DNA of 64,000 nucleotides from Symsagittifera roscoffensis (Eukaryota; Xenacoelomorpha; Acoela; Convolutidae), in NCBI RefSeq assembly GCF_963678635.1, contig NC_087063.1, positions 10,326,386-10,390,385 on the forward strand, in the 5' to 3' direction. Under the pieces are notes generated by a model. The model ran no database searches, was not told the origin of the DNA, and saw nothing but the letters and a program-made list of their open reading frames with translations. A program made the position numbers and the translations under genes. Shown in pieces: positions 33,701-48,700 of this stretch (position 1 is its first letter; the number at the start of each line of letters is the position of its first letter).

Positions 33701-36700
33701 AGAAAAACTCAAATGGGAAATGGAAAAGAGCCGATATCGCTGATAATTTGGTAGAAGTTTTGATCTCAGATTTTCTGTACTCTCGTACGCATTTCGGAAA
33801 AAAGTTGCAGCTTAATGTTTTTAACAAAAAGTGGGTGATTTCTGTATTTATCGGCGATTCGGTCCTCCAACCATGTGCGCTATATAGAGTCTGTGGTTGG
33901 TGGGTCTATTTGCAAATAAATGTATTGAGCAGGATAAAAAAACTGATTCCAGATGTGCCAGATTTTTTGTCAAACTAAAAATCATATTCGAATAGACGGT
34001 AATGCGTTTAAGACAATCGTTTTTTTTCTGCTTTTTACGAATCGATATGTTGTTCAGACTCATATAGAGGCCCTGATGATTTTTTTTCAGGAAAAGTCTT
34101 AGAATTAGTTCAAGCTCAAATTTACTTTTTCGCTGTTTCACTTTTGATTTCTGTTAAGTTCAGTTCATTTTCTTTGTCAAAAGGAACACAAACTCCACTA
34201 TGGAACAGCAAAAGTTTAAAGTTCATGAAAAACGTGATTGACTTCTAGTTTCGAAAGTGGAATTCAATTATCAGATTTCCCAGCGAAATAAAAGTTTTAC
34301 CTAGTGATCTAGTTTTCTCAAATTGGGTTATTTTTATCGAAAAATACCTTTTTTTATAGAAAAGTTAAGGTTGAAGTTTCTCAAAATTTGAATTTCTCAA
34401 CTCGACTGCTTTGGCGCGAACGTCCAAATGCATAAACAAGAAAAAATGCTTAAATGCGCTCATCCAAATAGCTTAAACGTGAAAAAATTTCCCGACGCGA
34501 ACGTCCAAATGCAACTGCTCAATTGCTTTTAGTTTCCCAGATGTGACGTCTCTTAGTTCATTTTAAATTTTTTCAAAGAATTTATATAAAACTTATATTT
34601 CAAAGAACTTATATAGTTTTCTCAAATTGGGTTAATTTTATCGAAAAAGTGTCAATCATAAATAGTTCTAATAATTCTAACAGGTTGAAGGCTATCTACT
34701 TTTTCTCGGAAAATTGAAAGTTTTCTGGTATAATTTAGGTTCCCTATACTTTCAACGATGTATTTATTTTGCATTCTAATATTGATCCAATATCTGAATG
34801 AAGTCTAATTTAATTACTATCCACTTCAACTATCTGTATTCTTTTAGTATAATTAAATGTTTTTGACTCTGTTTGATATACGAAATGCGAGTATTCGTTT
34901 ATTTCTATTGAAGTTTAATAGTCTTTTGGTCAATTTTCGTTCCCACCTGAACTATAATTTCTAACCTAACTAGCAAAAAAAGTGTTCATTAAAAGTGTTA
35001 CTTCGCCTTTTTGCTATGATCACTGTCTGTAGCAATGGAAATTTCGTAGCATCTTTCAATTCCTTATTTTTTGGCTAGTTTTTGTGATGGACGAAGCGTC
35101 CGTGGTTCGTGTGTGATACTCATAATTTCTAGGTCGTACGTTGAGTCCGAGGTCGCCGAATATTTACTAATTCGAGGCTTGTTTTAAATTTTTCTTATTG
35201 CACTTTTTAAAAATTTATAGAGCTGCTTTTTGCCGTGTTCTCGCTATTGTTTGCGAAGCGCAGCTTGGCATCTGCGTAAATTTTACATCGCTTCCATTAG
35301 GATCTCAGACATAATACTAAACCGCAAGCCCCGCAACAGCCTGGTTCAACTTTGCTGCATTTAATCCCCTCTCCTGAAGTCTCACCTCAGCCCTTTAAAC
35401 TCAAGCAACCAGACCAATGTCTTGATTGCTTAAACTCTCCTTACGGCACCAATCACATCTTTTCGTGTTCCTAAAATCCCAATTTACCTGATAACTCACG
35501 TTCGGAAACTCATATTTCCTAGGTTGCAGTAGGTCGTAGGTTTGAGTCCGAGTCGTCGCCGAAGTTTTACTAATTCCAGGCTGGTTTTTTATGTTTTCTT
35601 ATTGCACTTTTTTGAACTTTATAGAGCTGCTTTTGGTCGTGTTCTCACTAGCGTTTACGAAGCGCAGCTTCGCCTTTGTGTCAAAACATTGCTGCTCATC
35701 GACTTCGTTGAAGCAGTTCTAGCATCTTTCTTTTTCCACCTGTGAGTTTTTATTGGTAAATGTTTGTTCGCTTTTAATGAAACTTGTTGACTAATTATTA
35801 CAATCCAAATTTTCGATTGAAGACTTTTTCAGGCCGCTGATCGAAACATTTTTGTTGTCCGACCTTAAAGACCACTTGTAACAGCGTTTAATTGAGGTAT
35901 ATGTGAGGTGGAGGAAAAAGAGCAATTGTTTACTTCGTTGTGTAGACGTTTGACAAGTTGCTGATGAATCCGAAGAACATGCAGGGAGAGTGGCCGAAGA
36001 TAGTGTTGAATGACTTGGTGGCCAACTGCCACAAGATCAAGAACAACACAGATGTGGTTAGAGGACTCATGAAGGGGGAGACAGTGCTCTCTCTGCCCAT
36101 ACATGTGGACACTCTCAGTGAAGCCGCCAATGCTTCTGAAATGAGGTGAACACGCTTGTCTTTTTTACCTCCTACGTGAAGAGTAATGAACGTAGTGAAG
36201 ACTCTTATACAGGTCTTGCAGATTTTTTTTTAGGAAAAGTCTCTAATAACTACAATGGGCATTCATACATATTAATGCATTTATGAATGCACTTAGGTAT
36301 ATATGCACTTTTTGTTTCAATTGAAATTCATCTGCTGAACGTGACGTAAATGGCACTCTCCAAATACGAACGTGGAAATGGCGCGAAAAAAAACATGAAC
36401 GATTTCTAGTTTCGAAAGTGGAATTTAATTTTTAGATTTCTAGCTATACGATTTATCAAATTGGTGTCGGCAAATCTATATGATTTATCAAAAAACGAAT
36501 CGAAAATTATAGTTTGGAACAATTGACAATTACAACTGTCTCGTACGAAATTTGGAAAAAGATAACGAGTGTTATATTAAAATATCCACTGAAACGCGTT
36601 GGCAACAGCGGCAACCTTGAATATTGTAATCAAGTATTCAAGATTGCCGATGTTGCCAACTACAGCCTGTTTTTTTAACAATCGACAATATTTAACAATC

Positions 36701-39700
36701 GATCTTTTGGGAGCTCTGGGATTAAGCTAACTATCCAGGCAGTCGGTTTTTCGGAGAAAAATGTTATGCAAAAGAAAAAGGTTTTGTCTGAGGCTTACTT
36801 CGACGTCAACAAAAAACACGCTTGAGAAATCGGCATTTGATTCAGTTGTCTGAGCAAATGGTATTTTTTTAGAAATTTTCAGACGGCAGTCGGCGGTCGT
36901 TCTTATCTGATGATAATTTGCATTCAGTTGTGATAACTTTGAGTTTTTGATTGAGTAAATAATCAACAACAATACAGCTCATTGAACAAAAGAGTTGAAT
37001 AAGCTTATCTACCGTGAATGTTAGAAATTGGATTAGAAAGTCTGAATTATTTTTTCTCTTCAAAATACACGTGCACACGAAAACCATACGTGTCAGAATT
37101 AAAACTGCATTTGAGCCAGTTAAATGCTTCTTGCTGAAACTATTTATTTTGTGTTTGGCTGTTCAACTTATTTTAATTAAAAATCACGGCGTATCAAAAT
37201 GCCTAAAGTTTCAAAGCTGGTCAGTCAGAAGTTGGAAAACTATTTCAACGATGTGCGGCTGGAGGAGTCGTTCGATACTTCGATCCCAAAACTGAAATCA
37301 GGAGCGGACAAGGATCTTATGGAGTTGAAGTACGAATACCTATTTGGCCATTTGGTAGGAGCAGAAAGAGAGAAGAGACGTGAATACCTTCGGAGATACA
37401 AGGAAAAACGAAGAAAAGACATGGAAAAACTGCTGAACAGTTTGGGAACAATAGAAGACGAAGAGGTGAACCAAAACCCAACGGAAGAAAAGAATCATGA
37501 GTCACAGGATACGACTGGAAATAAGGATGTCACTTTAGATATCAGTTTACCAAGCGATATTAATGATGACATTCGAGTTGAAAATGGAAGGGCGAAAACC
37601 AAAACAGATGGTGAACCAATAGGAACAAAGACTAAGTCGCACAACGACCGTGAATGTGACGCAAAAAGCACGAAATCGAAGCTCAAAGCACGAAAGTACG
37701 ATGAAAAATCGTTTAAGTCAATGCAGTCAAGAAGATCTGCATTTATCGATGCAGGATCCAACGCAGCATACAGTCAGGCCTCAGAAAAGAAAATTCCAGT
37801 TACTAGAGGCAAAATTACTCCAAATTTATTAGACTTTCCAAGACGGAAAGTGATGTTTTCAGAAGCTGACAGGTTGGTAGGTTACGCCGATGAAGTATTC
37901 ACACAATCCGAGTTGAAACAAATCGACCGTATCTATGGCTGTGGTGAAAACCATTACGGAGTTTTGCCCCCTATTGTGAATAACAAACAGGACATTAAGA
38001 AGAAAACACAAAATGGCGATATATTTGAGTCAGAGAACAAACAGAAACAAACCACTCGGAATCGACCCCGAACACATCGCAGATTCAGACTGGCATTGCA
38101 TCAGGGGACAATTTTGAAAGCGCCGAAATTATGCCAAGACGTAGAGAGAATTCTGGCGTGGAGTGAATGCAGAAAGAAAGGAGACAGTGAAAGTGTTTCA
38201 TCTGATTCGGAGAGTGAGTACAGAAGCGCAGTGGATCTGGAAGGGAACTTCAAAGAACCGATGCCGAAGGGCGCCGGAGACTGCAGCCACTTATCACTCC
38301 TGCTTGGAGTCCAGGACGAAGAGGAGGATTTGATATCGGAGAGGACGTCGAGTATAAGTTTGGGTCCGACAGGAGCGGCTATTATCGAGGTTGACCAACA
38401 GGTGGAGTTAGATAATGACGAGGTGTTTCCACCTCCCGAGTCGTACTCGTATATCAGTGGATCCCGAGCCAGTGTCAAGGAAAGTGAATATGAGCCAGAC
38501 TTTTCCAGAGCATCGAATGCAGCTTCAGATGACGAAAAAGGCTCAGAAAAAGAAGGAACTGCTGAGAAAGATGGGCAAACCGACGAAAACGTGGGCGATG
38601 TCGTCTCAAGTTCGGCAACTGAAACAAAAAAGGAGTCATCGGAAAAAGAAAAAGATGGGGCTGAAACCGACTCACAAAGTTCTAAGTCCAGTTCAAACGA
38701 CACAGTTATCGCTGAGAACGATGATCAGCAGAATATACATGGTTCTGTAAATGAGGCAAGGCAAACAGATGAAACTGGAAAGAATGCTGAAACAGTTTTG
38801 AATATGGACGAAAAAACTAAAAGTGGAGATTCTCTGGACATGCGCCAAGATTCGCCAATTTACGCCAGTGAGCGAGGGACTCCTTTTACTGTCGAAAGAA
38901 ACGAGGCAGACATTGACACGCCGATTCATGATGATCAGTCAGAATCTAAGAAGTTGAGTAAACTTAGTCGAAAAGAGCGAGATGAGAGAAACCCGAACCT
39001 GTTCGGAAGCTCCACTACGACTACTAGTTCATCGAGCTCGCGGAGATCTTCAGAAGGAAAATCAGGAAGTGTTCCAGTTCGCGAAGAAGAGAAGGCTGGC
39101 CGAAGTTCAGATGATACTAAAGCGAATTTATTTGAAGCCATTAATCAAGATTTTTCCGAAGACGCGCAGCGAGAAAAACGCAATGAAGTTGATTGGGTAG
39201 ATAATTCTAGAACCGAAAACGGACCTGAGAAAGAAGCGAAAGCAAACGAAAGCAACGACGATGAATATAAACTATCCGATAATATAAACAAAATGTTTAA
39301 TACTGAAGAAAATGAAGATTGGGAGAACGAAATGAATTCTAATGTATTTAGCTATATCAAATAATCAATAATTCTTGGAGATAAAATTTTAGTAGCGGAT
39401 ATAGGGGGGAAATAATTCATTTTTGGTCAACTTACTCTATTTTTTTTTCTCAAAAATTCACATTCGGTTATATTTTTCACAAAGTATGGTGTTTTAGTTG
39501 AGATCAGAAAATTAATTCAGTCGCTTTGAAAAGTCCACAAAAATTTCTGAAAATCCGTGCACACCTTCCTATATCTGCGCCTGCTGAAAAACCTATATCC
39601 GCGCCTGTATGATTTAAATAACTGATATCACTTTTGAGTTATTTGGAATTAAGTAGAAGTTCGAAAGCAAATTTGGTTGCAAATTTTTCTCGCTCTAAAT

Positions 39701-42700
39701 TAAAAAACAGTTTCACAAAAATGGGAGAACGAAAATTTTGGAATCAACTTTGAAAGCAATAGAAGTTTCTGGTAGTTTCCCCGGTGTCACTAAAGAAGAA
39801 TTTATGAGCTCGATTTCAGTAATATATGCAATGACTCATAAAAAGATAGTTTGGGGATACATTCATACATTTCAACATTCATCTTCTGTTTAGGTATTCT
39901 ATCTTTTATCAAATTATAGTTTTGATGTTTTCAGCTTAATTGATTGATTTCTATTCTTTGTTGAAATTGAAGAAAACTAGATAATTAAATTTTCCAGAAT
40001 TTGGTTTTTAAATAAGCTCAGGATTTGAGAAAATATACAAAATGAGTCAAACCCTAATGAAGGTTTGATGAGGTAAATTCTGTCCAAGGCTTCAGTCTGT
40101 TTTTTTCAAAACTAAAAGAATCTTTAATATGTTTTTTTTGGTTGTTTAGTTGTATCGATACAAGTACGCTCTTCATTTAGGATAGTGGAGTTTGCGCAAA
40201 AGTTAAGTTCGTGAGTGACTTCTAGTTCTTAAAGTTGAATATAATTTTCAAAAATGGACTTGATGAGCCAGATTTCTCAGTTTGGGCTAATTTTCTCCTG
40301 AAAAGTGTCAATAATGAATGGTTCATGAAATTCAAAGAGCTTTGAGGGCATTTTTTTCTTTGAAACTCGAAACTTGATTAAGCGTCAATGAACGTAGTGA
40401 AGAATCTTTTGTAGGTCGTTCTGGTTTTTTTGTTTTTCTTTCACGAAAAGTATCTACTTGCTTGTGTCAAATTAGATCTTTTGCGGTTTGACTTCTCAAT
40501 TTGTCAACGCTTGCGATTATCAAACGCTAGTAAATCGGAATATATATATTTCATGTTGACACCTCATTTAACGAATTAACTTGAATCATTCTTTAGCTAA
40601 ATTTTATATTAAATTCAAATTCCTTAGCTCAAGCCTAGATGTAACGAACCTGCATACGACGGCATAGATAACAGGTTCGTATCTGCTCAGGACCTGTTTT
40701 TTTAAACTGAAAATTTCCTATTTCAGAAAATTGTCGGCCGTTTTTTGTACTGCAGGTAATTTCATTGATGTATTTTTTCGCTTTTTGTGTATTTTGTAAT
40801 TTTTTGCCGTTTGAAGGTGAAAAACGTGATCAATTTCTAATTTCTAAAATTGAATTAATTATCAGATTTCTCAGCGAAGTAAAAACTTGATCTAATGATT
40901 CAAGTTTCTTAATTTGGGTAATTTTTATCAAAAGAGCGCACATCATAAATTGTTCGTGAAAATCAAAAAGGTTTATGGGCGTCTTTTTTTCTTTAAATTT
41001 GGAAAGTTAATTTTTTCAAAAAACAATTCAGAATGGTTTTTTGTTTCCTTGCATTCATAAATGTTTTCCCAATATCAGTGGGCAATTTTGAGTCGTTTCA
41101 ACGAAAATATGTTTTTATGCTCATCTTTGGATCCCGAAAATGCTAAAAATCTAAATGCTAAAATCTTGAAAATTTCCAATGCTCAAGAATTTTAGGCTTT
41201 GTCACCGCCTTATGAGTTATGTATCGATGCTTATTTAACTTTCAAACTTCTCAGTTCTTGAAATTTTTTATGAAAGGAATTTTTTGTTCAAGACAAGTCA
41301 AGCCAAATTTTGGAAACTTTTTGGCAGATCAATTTTTTCGATATTTTTTCTTCGGCTTTTATCTCTTTTTGTCGGATAGGTTGTTGGCTATGTATGGATT
41401 TATTGCATGTAGTGCGATGCTTTACTTCGCCTCTCTTTGTAAATTTTTAAAGGTGCTGTTTTTCAGTTCCAAGATTTCCAATGATTTTCAAAATTGTAAA
41501 TTGACAGTAATGAACGTTGTGAGTACTCTATAGGTCTTGATTTTTTTGGTTTTTTCTTCAAGAAATTGTCTTAAAATTTGGTCACGCTCAGTTTTAATTT
41601 TTTGCCGTTTGAAGGTGAAAAACGTGATCAATTTCTAATTTCTAAAATTGAATTAATTATCAGATTTCTCAGCGAAGTAAAAACTTGATCTAATGATTCA
41701 AGTTTCTTAATTTGGGTAATTTTTATCAAAAGAGCGCACATCATAAATTGTTCGTGAAAATCAAAAAGGTTTACGTGCGTCTTTTTTTCTTTAAATTTTG
41801 AAAGTTAATTTTTTGAAAAAACAAGTCAGAATGATTTTTGTGTTTCCTTGCGTTGATAAATGTTTTCCCAATATCAGTGGGCAATTTTGAGTCGTTTCAA
41901 CGGAAACATGTTTTTATGCTCATCTTTGGATCGCGAAAAATGCTAAAAATCTCAATACCCTTGTAGTTGAAAAGTTTTTCATGACAACATTTTTCCGGCT
42001 TTTTTCCCTTTTTAATCGGCTTGATAGGTTTCTGCCTATTTTATAGCAGCTTATTGGCCTCATATTGCGTCTGTTAACGAGCGAAAAAATGTTTTGTAGG
42101 TGTATGTCTGTGTTTCAAGGTTGAGGGGTACTTAATAATTTCGTTTAAGTCTTGAATTTTTAAAAAAATTTTTGGCTTTATTTTTTTGGGCCAAATAGTT
42201 TTCGGCCTATATTATATCGGCTGAGTCGCCTCATATTGTTTGATTTGACGAGGAAATAGAGTTTTTTGAGAGTTTTTGTGTTACGAGGGTGAGGTGGACT
42301 CATTAACCTTTTAGAAGTCTAAAGTCCTGTTGATTTTTTTTCGGCGTTAAGGGTTTCTGACAAGGTATGTTCGGCTTTGTGACCGCTGGGTTCTAGAAAT
42401 TCATAGAGATTTAAGGCCATCTGTTTTTTTCTTCGAAATTAAAAGTTGAATGTTTTCGAAAAAACAAGTACGTTTTTTCTATTGCGTTCTGTCAGTTGGC
42501 TGTTTTTTTTTGAGATTTATCGATTTTTTTTGTTCAATTTGTAGGTTTATCTGCAAGTAATGAGAGTCATTCCTTTTTTGTCGTAACAGGTGTGTATCTC
42601 TGCTTCGCATCTGTGTGAATATTGTTTTCAATTTTTATATTTTTAAAAAATGGATTTAAGTTTCGGTTTTCCGACGGAATGAAAAAGTTATCTGTTGATT

Positions 42701-45700
42701 CAGCTTCCTCAACTAGGGTTTGTTTTAGGGAAATGCGAGATTTAAGACGATATTTTTTGTCCTAAGAGGGGTGAGAAAGAATTATGGCGCAGTTATTTTC
42801 CCCGATTTTGACTCAAAGAACGCTCGACGAATCAGCCCTTTTCGTGATTCAGATTTCGAACGAAAATTTTGAAATGGTTCTCTTAGTGCCGAGAAAAATG
42901 ATATCAATATTTTAGTTTTTCAGACAATGGGAGTTTCCGATTGAGTTTCTAATTTAGTTTTTCTTGACATTTTAAAATATTTTTGGCTATTTTATCTGGT
43001 TCCTATGGCTTATAGACCAATTCAGTCTCCTATCGCTAAAGAAACTAAAGAAGTTTTTTGTTTTTTCAATTTTTTCTTTGTTTCAGTTCTCATTATAAAA
43101 CGTCGCGTGGTCGAAAAATTCTGTGCTACTTGAGCCTGCTGTCCTTGTTTTTCTTTGAAAAAGCTTCTAAATTGCTCGGTTGTTTTTTTTGTTTTTTTTT
43201 TTGAGTTCATTGACACTTTTGCAATTGTCTGGTGGCATAAAATTTCTCAAGTAGATTTTGAGAAATCTAAGAAATAAATATTTATTTTTGTGTATCCATA
43301 AAGTACGTAACCGACCTAAAATTCAAAAGATCCGATAATAAAATTCGCCGATGATATAATTTTCAACAGGCTTAACATCCAGTGGAATAATTGTGCACTT
43401 CATTTAGTTATTCCAAGTCCAATATTAGTCAATTTGTTTCAAGTCAAATGTAAGCTTCTGCTGGTGACATAAATTTATGTAGTAATTTTTTGTATATATT
43501 TTTGATATAATTTTTAAACTTAAGAGATCATTTGTTTCTTGCCATTTTGACAGCTGATTTAATAAAAAAAAATGAAGTGTCTTGCTCAACTGCAAACCGC
43601 AATCAATTTTAAAAAATTTAAAGAAATAAATAAATATCATGTGAAATATGTGTGTATAGAGACATTGACCAGAGAGTGATCTATGCGATTGAGACGATAG
43701 TGATCGACTGGGCGAAGCAGGTGCACAAAGTGCTCAAGTTGGACAGTGGCACTCCTCTTTTGAAGGAGAAGAACAGTCCAAACCCTCTGGTCGAGATCAA
43801 GTTCTGGAAGACAAAGTCGGTTAAACTGCGGAACATCTACAAACAGGTATTATGCTTCTGTTTACATAGGGCACATAAAATCCAAGTCTGAAAAAATAAA
43901 TTACATATATATTTTAAACTCAAGTATGAAATAAAGTTTAAGAAAAACAATATGCAATTGTATTTCTTGTCTCCCTCTGAAACTTTTTCTTCGTTGATTA
44001 TTTATTAAAGCCGACTGTGTTGATCGTTTTTAAAGAGATGGATTTTGACAGAATTTAAGTTTATATGTATGTTCTTTTTTAGAAAATGTATTTTAAAATT
44101 TGATTTTTCTGATAATTCTCTATGCTGGTTTCCATGGTACTTCTGCTTGGTTATCTTTTTCCCGTTATTCAACTTACTCGCTTGTTTTGTTTTAGATAAC
44201 TGATATGCGCGTGTCAAAAATCACAACAATTCTCACTAAAATCAACAGCTGCTACCTGCCTTCATTTCGCCAGCTGTTTGTTGACTTGTGTGCCGGTTAG
44301 TTGTTCTTCGGGTCAAAAAACGTAAGGTCAAACTTCTGGAAAAAAAACTCCCAGGTGTCTTTTAGCCTGATACTTGATTTTACGTCCTCCCTACGTCCAC
44401 CCTCTGATTTTATAAGTCGAAGAACTCTCGCTACCAACCATAGAGATTGTTCTAGTTGTCACCCCCTACCTGATAATTGATTTTCTTTTCAACACAACGA
44501 GAAAACCCCTCCTATTTTTGCCCCCTATTTTCCGCTAAGTCAGTACCTAAGAGTACTTGGGTGTTCAGGTCTTACAGTCTGCTAAAAAAAAGCTTGTAAG
44601 CATATATTTGGCTTTCAAAAAATTACCATTCAAAAATTGCCTTCAAAAAATTACCCGAATAAACGGAAGTTTATAACTGCCTATTCATTAAGTATTCATT
44701 CTGTATAATCAGAATTTGAATTTTTTGTTCCGACCATTGAAAATGGGGAGGAATTTTGTATTGGGGTGTATTTTAGTGTTTTCTTTTTATTTTCCACGCA
44801 AAATCAGCTACCACAAATAATCATCGGACTGGGTTAAGTGATATATCATATTAAAGCTCTTTTAGTCGTGATTTGAGTGTCGAGAAAAACCGGTTTGAAG
44901 TTTTTGGTTTTTTGTCTAATTTCGAGAGAGTGAGCAGGCTTACAATAGCTTATTTATGCTTAATTTAAGCCTTTAGATTTTATTTTTACTCACATGAAGT
45001 TAGTTTTTGTAGTTTTTAGCTTCATCTTAGGAATCAAAAACTTCAAAAATTTGGAAACAATTTTGAAAAATTAAAAATTATATTTTGTTATTTGTCTTTA
45101 AACAAGCTAAGCATAGTTGTCTTTAAACAATTATACGAAAAAAATGAACTTTTTTTTTCGTATACTAATTGAATGCGCCCCCTCTATAAATATAGGCATG
45201 TTAGTTGGTAAATTTTTTTTTTTTTAAATTGACTGCTAATGGGTCATAATTGGCTTGCGTCACTTAGCAATGCAATTATGTAGATTCAAAACTGGCGTGC
45301 GTCACCTCAGAAATTTTGTAGTACTCATTCAGTTTTTCCCAGTAGCGTTATGGGTCATATTTTTGCTGGTGTATGCAAAGTGTCAAAAGTTGTTTTCTAT
45401 ATTGCATTTTTTTTAATGACTGACGAAAATGCTTAAGTTTTACTTTTTCGCTCAGATTCTTTTATCACACCACGCCGAAAAAACGACACTAATTTGAAAA
45501 ACGATTTTGTTTTAATTTTTTAAGACTGGTCGGAACATTCTGTGCTGCTTGCACAGTAACCGGCTATCCTTGTCCATTTTTAAATTTAGACGGGACTGCT
45601 TTATCCTTATCAAAGTTCAGATAGCCGATCGTGAAAACACGGTTTACGGAAAGTAAGCAGGGTGATTAGCTTTCTATGCCGAAAAATCTGTAGCTGTTTA

Positions 45701-48700
45701 TGATACGTAATTACACTTTCGAAGCAAAGTGTATTAGCGCGATTATTTTTTCAACCTAAGTCGCAAATACTAGTGCCAGTTTTGGAGCACCACAGCTTTT
45801 TGATAGCATGTGCTTTGGCATTTGATTAGTAAAAAGTTAACACAGCTGATGCATTTTAATTCATCAAATGAACCGAAATAAGTTATTTGTTTCAAAAGCA
45901 GTACTATGATAAAAAGCTCGATTTCGGAATATTTCCAGCTCAAAGTATCTCGCAATTTTTTGAAGTGCATAATTTATTCATAATTTGGCTTTGTTTTCCA
46001 ATTTATTACATGCAAAGTTGTGTCTTTTTGTATTTGGTGCTACTTTTGGTGCATCGAATTGGCAATTTATTAGCATATGTAGCTGCGTTATTGGTGGCTC
46101 GATTATGGGCATTTGAAGCATCCGTGACTGAGTGGTTAGTGCGTGAAACTAAATTTGCTAGGTCGCAGACTCGAATTCGACACGTTTGAGTTTTTGCTAT
46201 TTCGAGGCTTATTTCTACTTTTTCTTATTTCACTTGATAGAGCTGCTTTTCGGCCGCGTTCTCGCAAGTGTTTGCGAAGCGCAGCTTCGCGTCTGTGTAT
46301 AAAATATTACCAAACCATTCTTGTCCAAAAAATATATATGCCCTAATTTTGATAAATTTTGTTTTCCGTTGCATGAATGGGTATTACGTAGTTAAAATCT
46401 TTGCTCGACCGAAACGAAAACTCAAGAATTAAATTGTAATGAGGAACTAAAATGCACATGTCAAGAAATATTTTCGTAATAGTGCGCCACGGTTGATTTG
46501 CTTATAGGTCTGAAACAGGCAGAGTCGATAGTGAGACACCTGACTCCTTTGGAGGACCTGGTGGAGCAGTTCCTGGCGTGTGATGCGACCGAGTTCAGTG
46601 GTCAGATGGAGGCGATGTTGCACCAGACAGCCGTGATCTGGTTCAAGTGTCCCTACTACAGACCGCCCTCCCGCATCATAGTGTTGCTGCAAGAAGTCTG
46701 CAATGTTGTCGCTGAAGTGGTATGGCATGTTGAATTACTCATTGCGATAGGCTAATTTATTTTTTTTGTTAGTTGGCAGTTCTGTAATGTAGAGTTCTTC
46801 TAGATCCAAGCAATAACAATTCAAGATGATGCTTGTCTTGTTATAAAGACATGCATCCTTTTGTAATGTTTTTGTTTGGATCAGGCAGGATGCACAGTAA
46901 CAGCGAATGACAAAATTAAATTAGCCAATCAAAAGTAAGATATTTCAGTCCAACAAAAGTGGAAAGAAAAAAGAGCAATCAGTCGCGCTCTAACCGATTT
47001 AAGGTGTCTTTTTTTGTTTATTGACATGTATCTGTTGTCGTTGTCAGTGGAATTTCCCCTTTGAATTTGTTTTACAATCCGGTCTGTCTGCTTTGAGTTG
47101 TACATCCCGAAATGTACATATAGGTTCTTGGTTTGTGCTAGGCCCCATATACAATCTTCTTTATTATTAAAATTAAAAGTTGTATATGGGGCGGTGTACC
47201 ATTTGAGAAATTAAAATCTCTGCTAATCGCTAATTGCTAGTGTTGGTAGCATTTTTGGTTCATTTTAATAAATGTGCAATCTTTGATCTTTTCAGATCGT
47301 TGGTCTGCATAGCAATATGTGTCTTATCTGATGTTTTTGATATTTTGTTTTGAATCGCAAAACCATTATTTTTTCTGAACACATTTGCAGTTTTTTTTTC
47401 TGTTCAATACCCCTGCTTTGCACACAATCACCGGCAATTTGCGATATTGTTATTAATCAAAATAAGTCATTGCAAGATCTTCTAGCGGTAATCGAATAAA
47501 ACATGCTGCTTCGTTTTTTTTTTCAAACTGCTCCTTATTGCCTTATATGCTCTTCATTGAAGTGGAAAACAAACAAAGAGTTTAGCTCGGCATATGTTCT
47601 ATATTGATTTTTCAGCCTCACCTATCAGGAAATGAAATGGAAAAGGCAAGCAGCTTTTGTCGATAGCTTTTTACGTCAATTCAATACCTCTGCGAAATCA
47701 ATTTGGATGGGAGCAATTTATACGATTGAGGACGTTTGTGCTGCTTGCCAGTTAAATTGTTCTCAATTTTCATGCTCTAGGCAATGAACTATTATTTTCA
47801 AATCAGCTGAAAAGATGCTATTATTTTCCATTTTTTTTAACTAAGGAAGACTTCAGGTAAATTAATTTGATTTAGCGATCTTGTTCTTCTGACCATCTAG
47901 AAAAAAGTAAATTTGAAATTGGGTTATTTTTCACAGAAATCAAAAGTTGGGATTGTTTTCACTTTGAATAAAGGCCCCTTGAAAATTAATTCTTAAAGCG
48001 AAAGCACTGAAATAAAAGTAATCATGAAACTGCAAGCTGGTAGTACTTTTCTGCTTGTAGCGGAATCCCTTCTGACAATACTGCTTCATTAGTGTGCTAT
48101 CGAACCCATGACTATAAAAGGTATCAACAATCAATCTGAATACAAGGGGGAAAATGGCAACATAATGATAGTACTCCAGGAATAGTAGTAGCAAAAAGCA
48201 AACCGTAATTTTCAACTTAAGGTGATACGAAAATTATTGCAGTGATGGACAAGGATTCCAAGAATTAACGTAGAAGACAAAGCAAGTCAAAACCATTCTT
48301 TTACATTAAAGCATGATCTATTTGAAAACCTTCAATTTATTAAATGAGCTCAGAAGATTTTGCGAGCAAAGCGAGCTTCCTTCTCTGCTCTGCTAGTATA
48401 CTACAATAATCAAGTGTCAATGCAAGAGTTTTAGATTATTTAGGTTGTTTTCTTCTTTTTTTTCACGAAAAAATCATGCCCAATTTTCTGTTTTAAAGGT
48501 TTGTTTTTGATTTCTTTCAAGCTCAAAGTAAAATCAATGGCTGTATGCGAGGCGAATTACAAACATACAAAGAAACGAAACTGAAGCAATTAAGTACTGG
48601 ATTTATTTAATTCTCAAAAGTGGATTTTAATTTAACAGCGGAATAGAAAAAATAGTGTATCCAATTTTTCATCGTTGGCAAACTTCACAAAATAATAACC

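Larger units (their letters stand above)
30563..35945 (+). other. Dynein intron 3 with repeats
   Basis: 5.4 kb without a gene. Holds a MITE (31130-31342), copies of repeat family 2 (about 30860-31090, 31630-31950, 34060-34330), family-1 units (32510-33350), a 208-bp tandem duplication and two SINE-like copies near the 3' end. Confidence 0.75.
39365..43659 (+). other. Dynein intron 4, 3' part
   Basis: 4.3 kb without a supported gene. Contains repeat family 2 copies, including a 0.36-kb near-identical pair (40798-41155 and 41596-41954). The open frame at 41219-41533 overlaps low-complexity sequence and is not called. Confidence 0.6.
44296..46507 (+). other. Dynein intron 6
   Basis: 2.2 kb. 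Holds one member of an inverted repeat pair (44727-45580) and a SINE-like copy (46120-46305). No gene. Confidence 0.7.

Noticed and set aside
38101-38703. 200-codon minus-strand ORF opposite the nested gene
   Set aside because: Serine-rich mirror of the acidic coding strand; the plus-strand frame is far longer and better supported.
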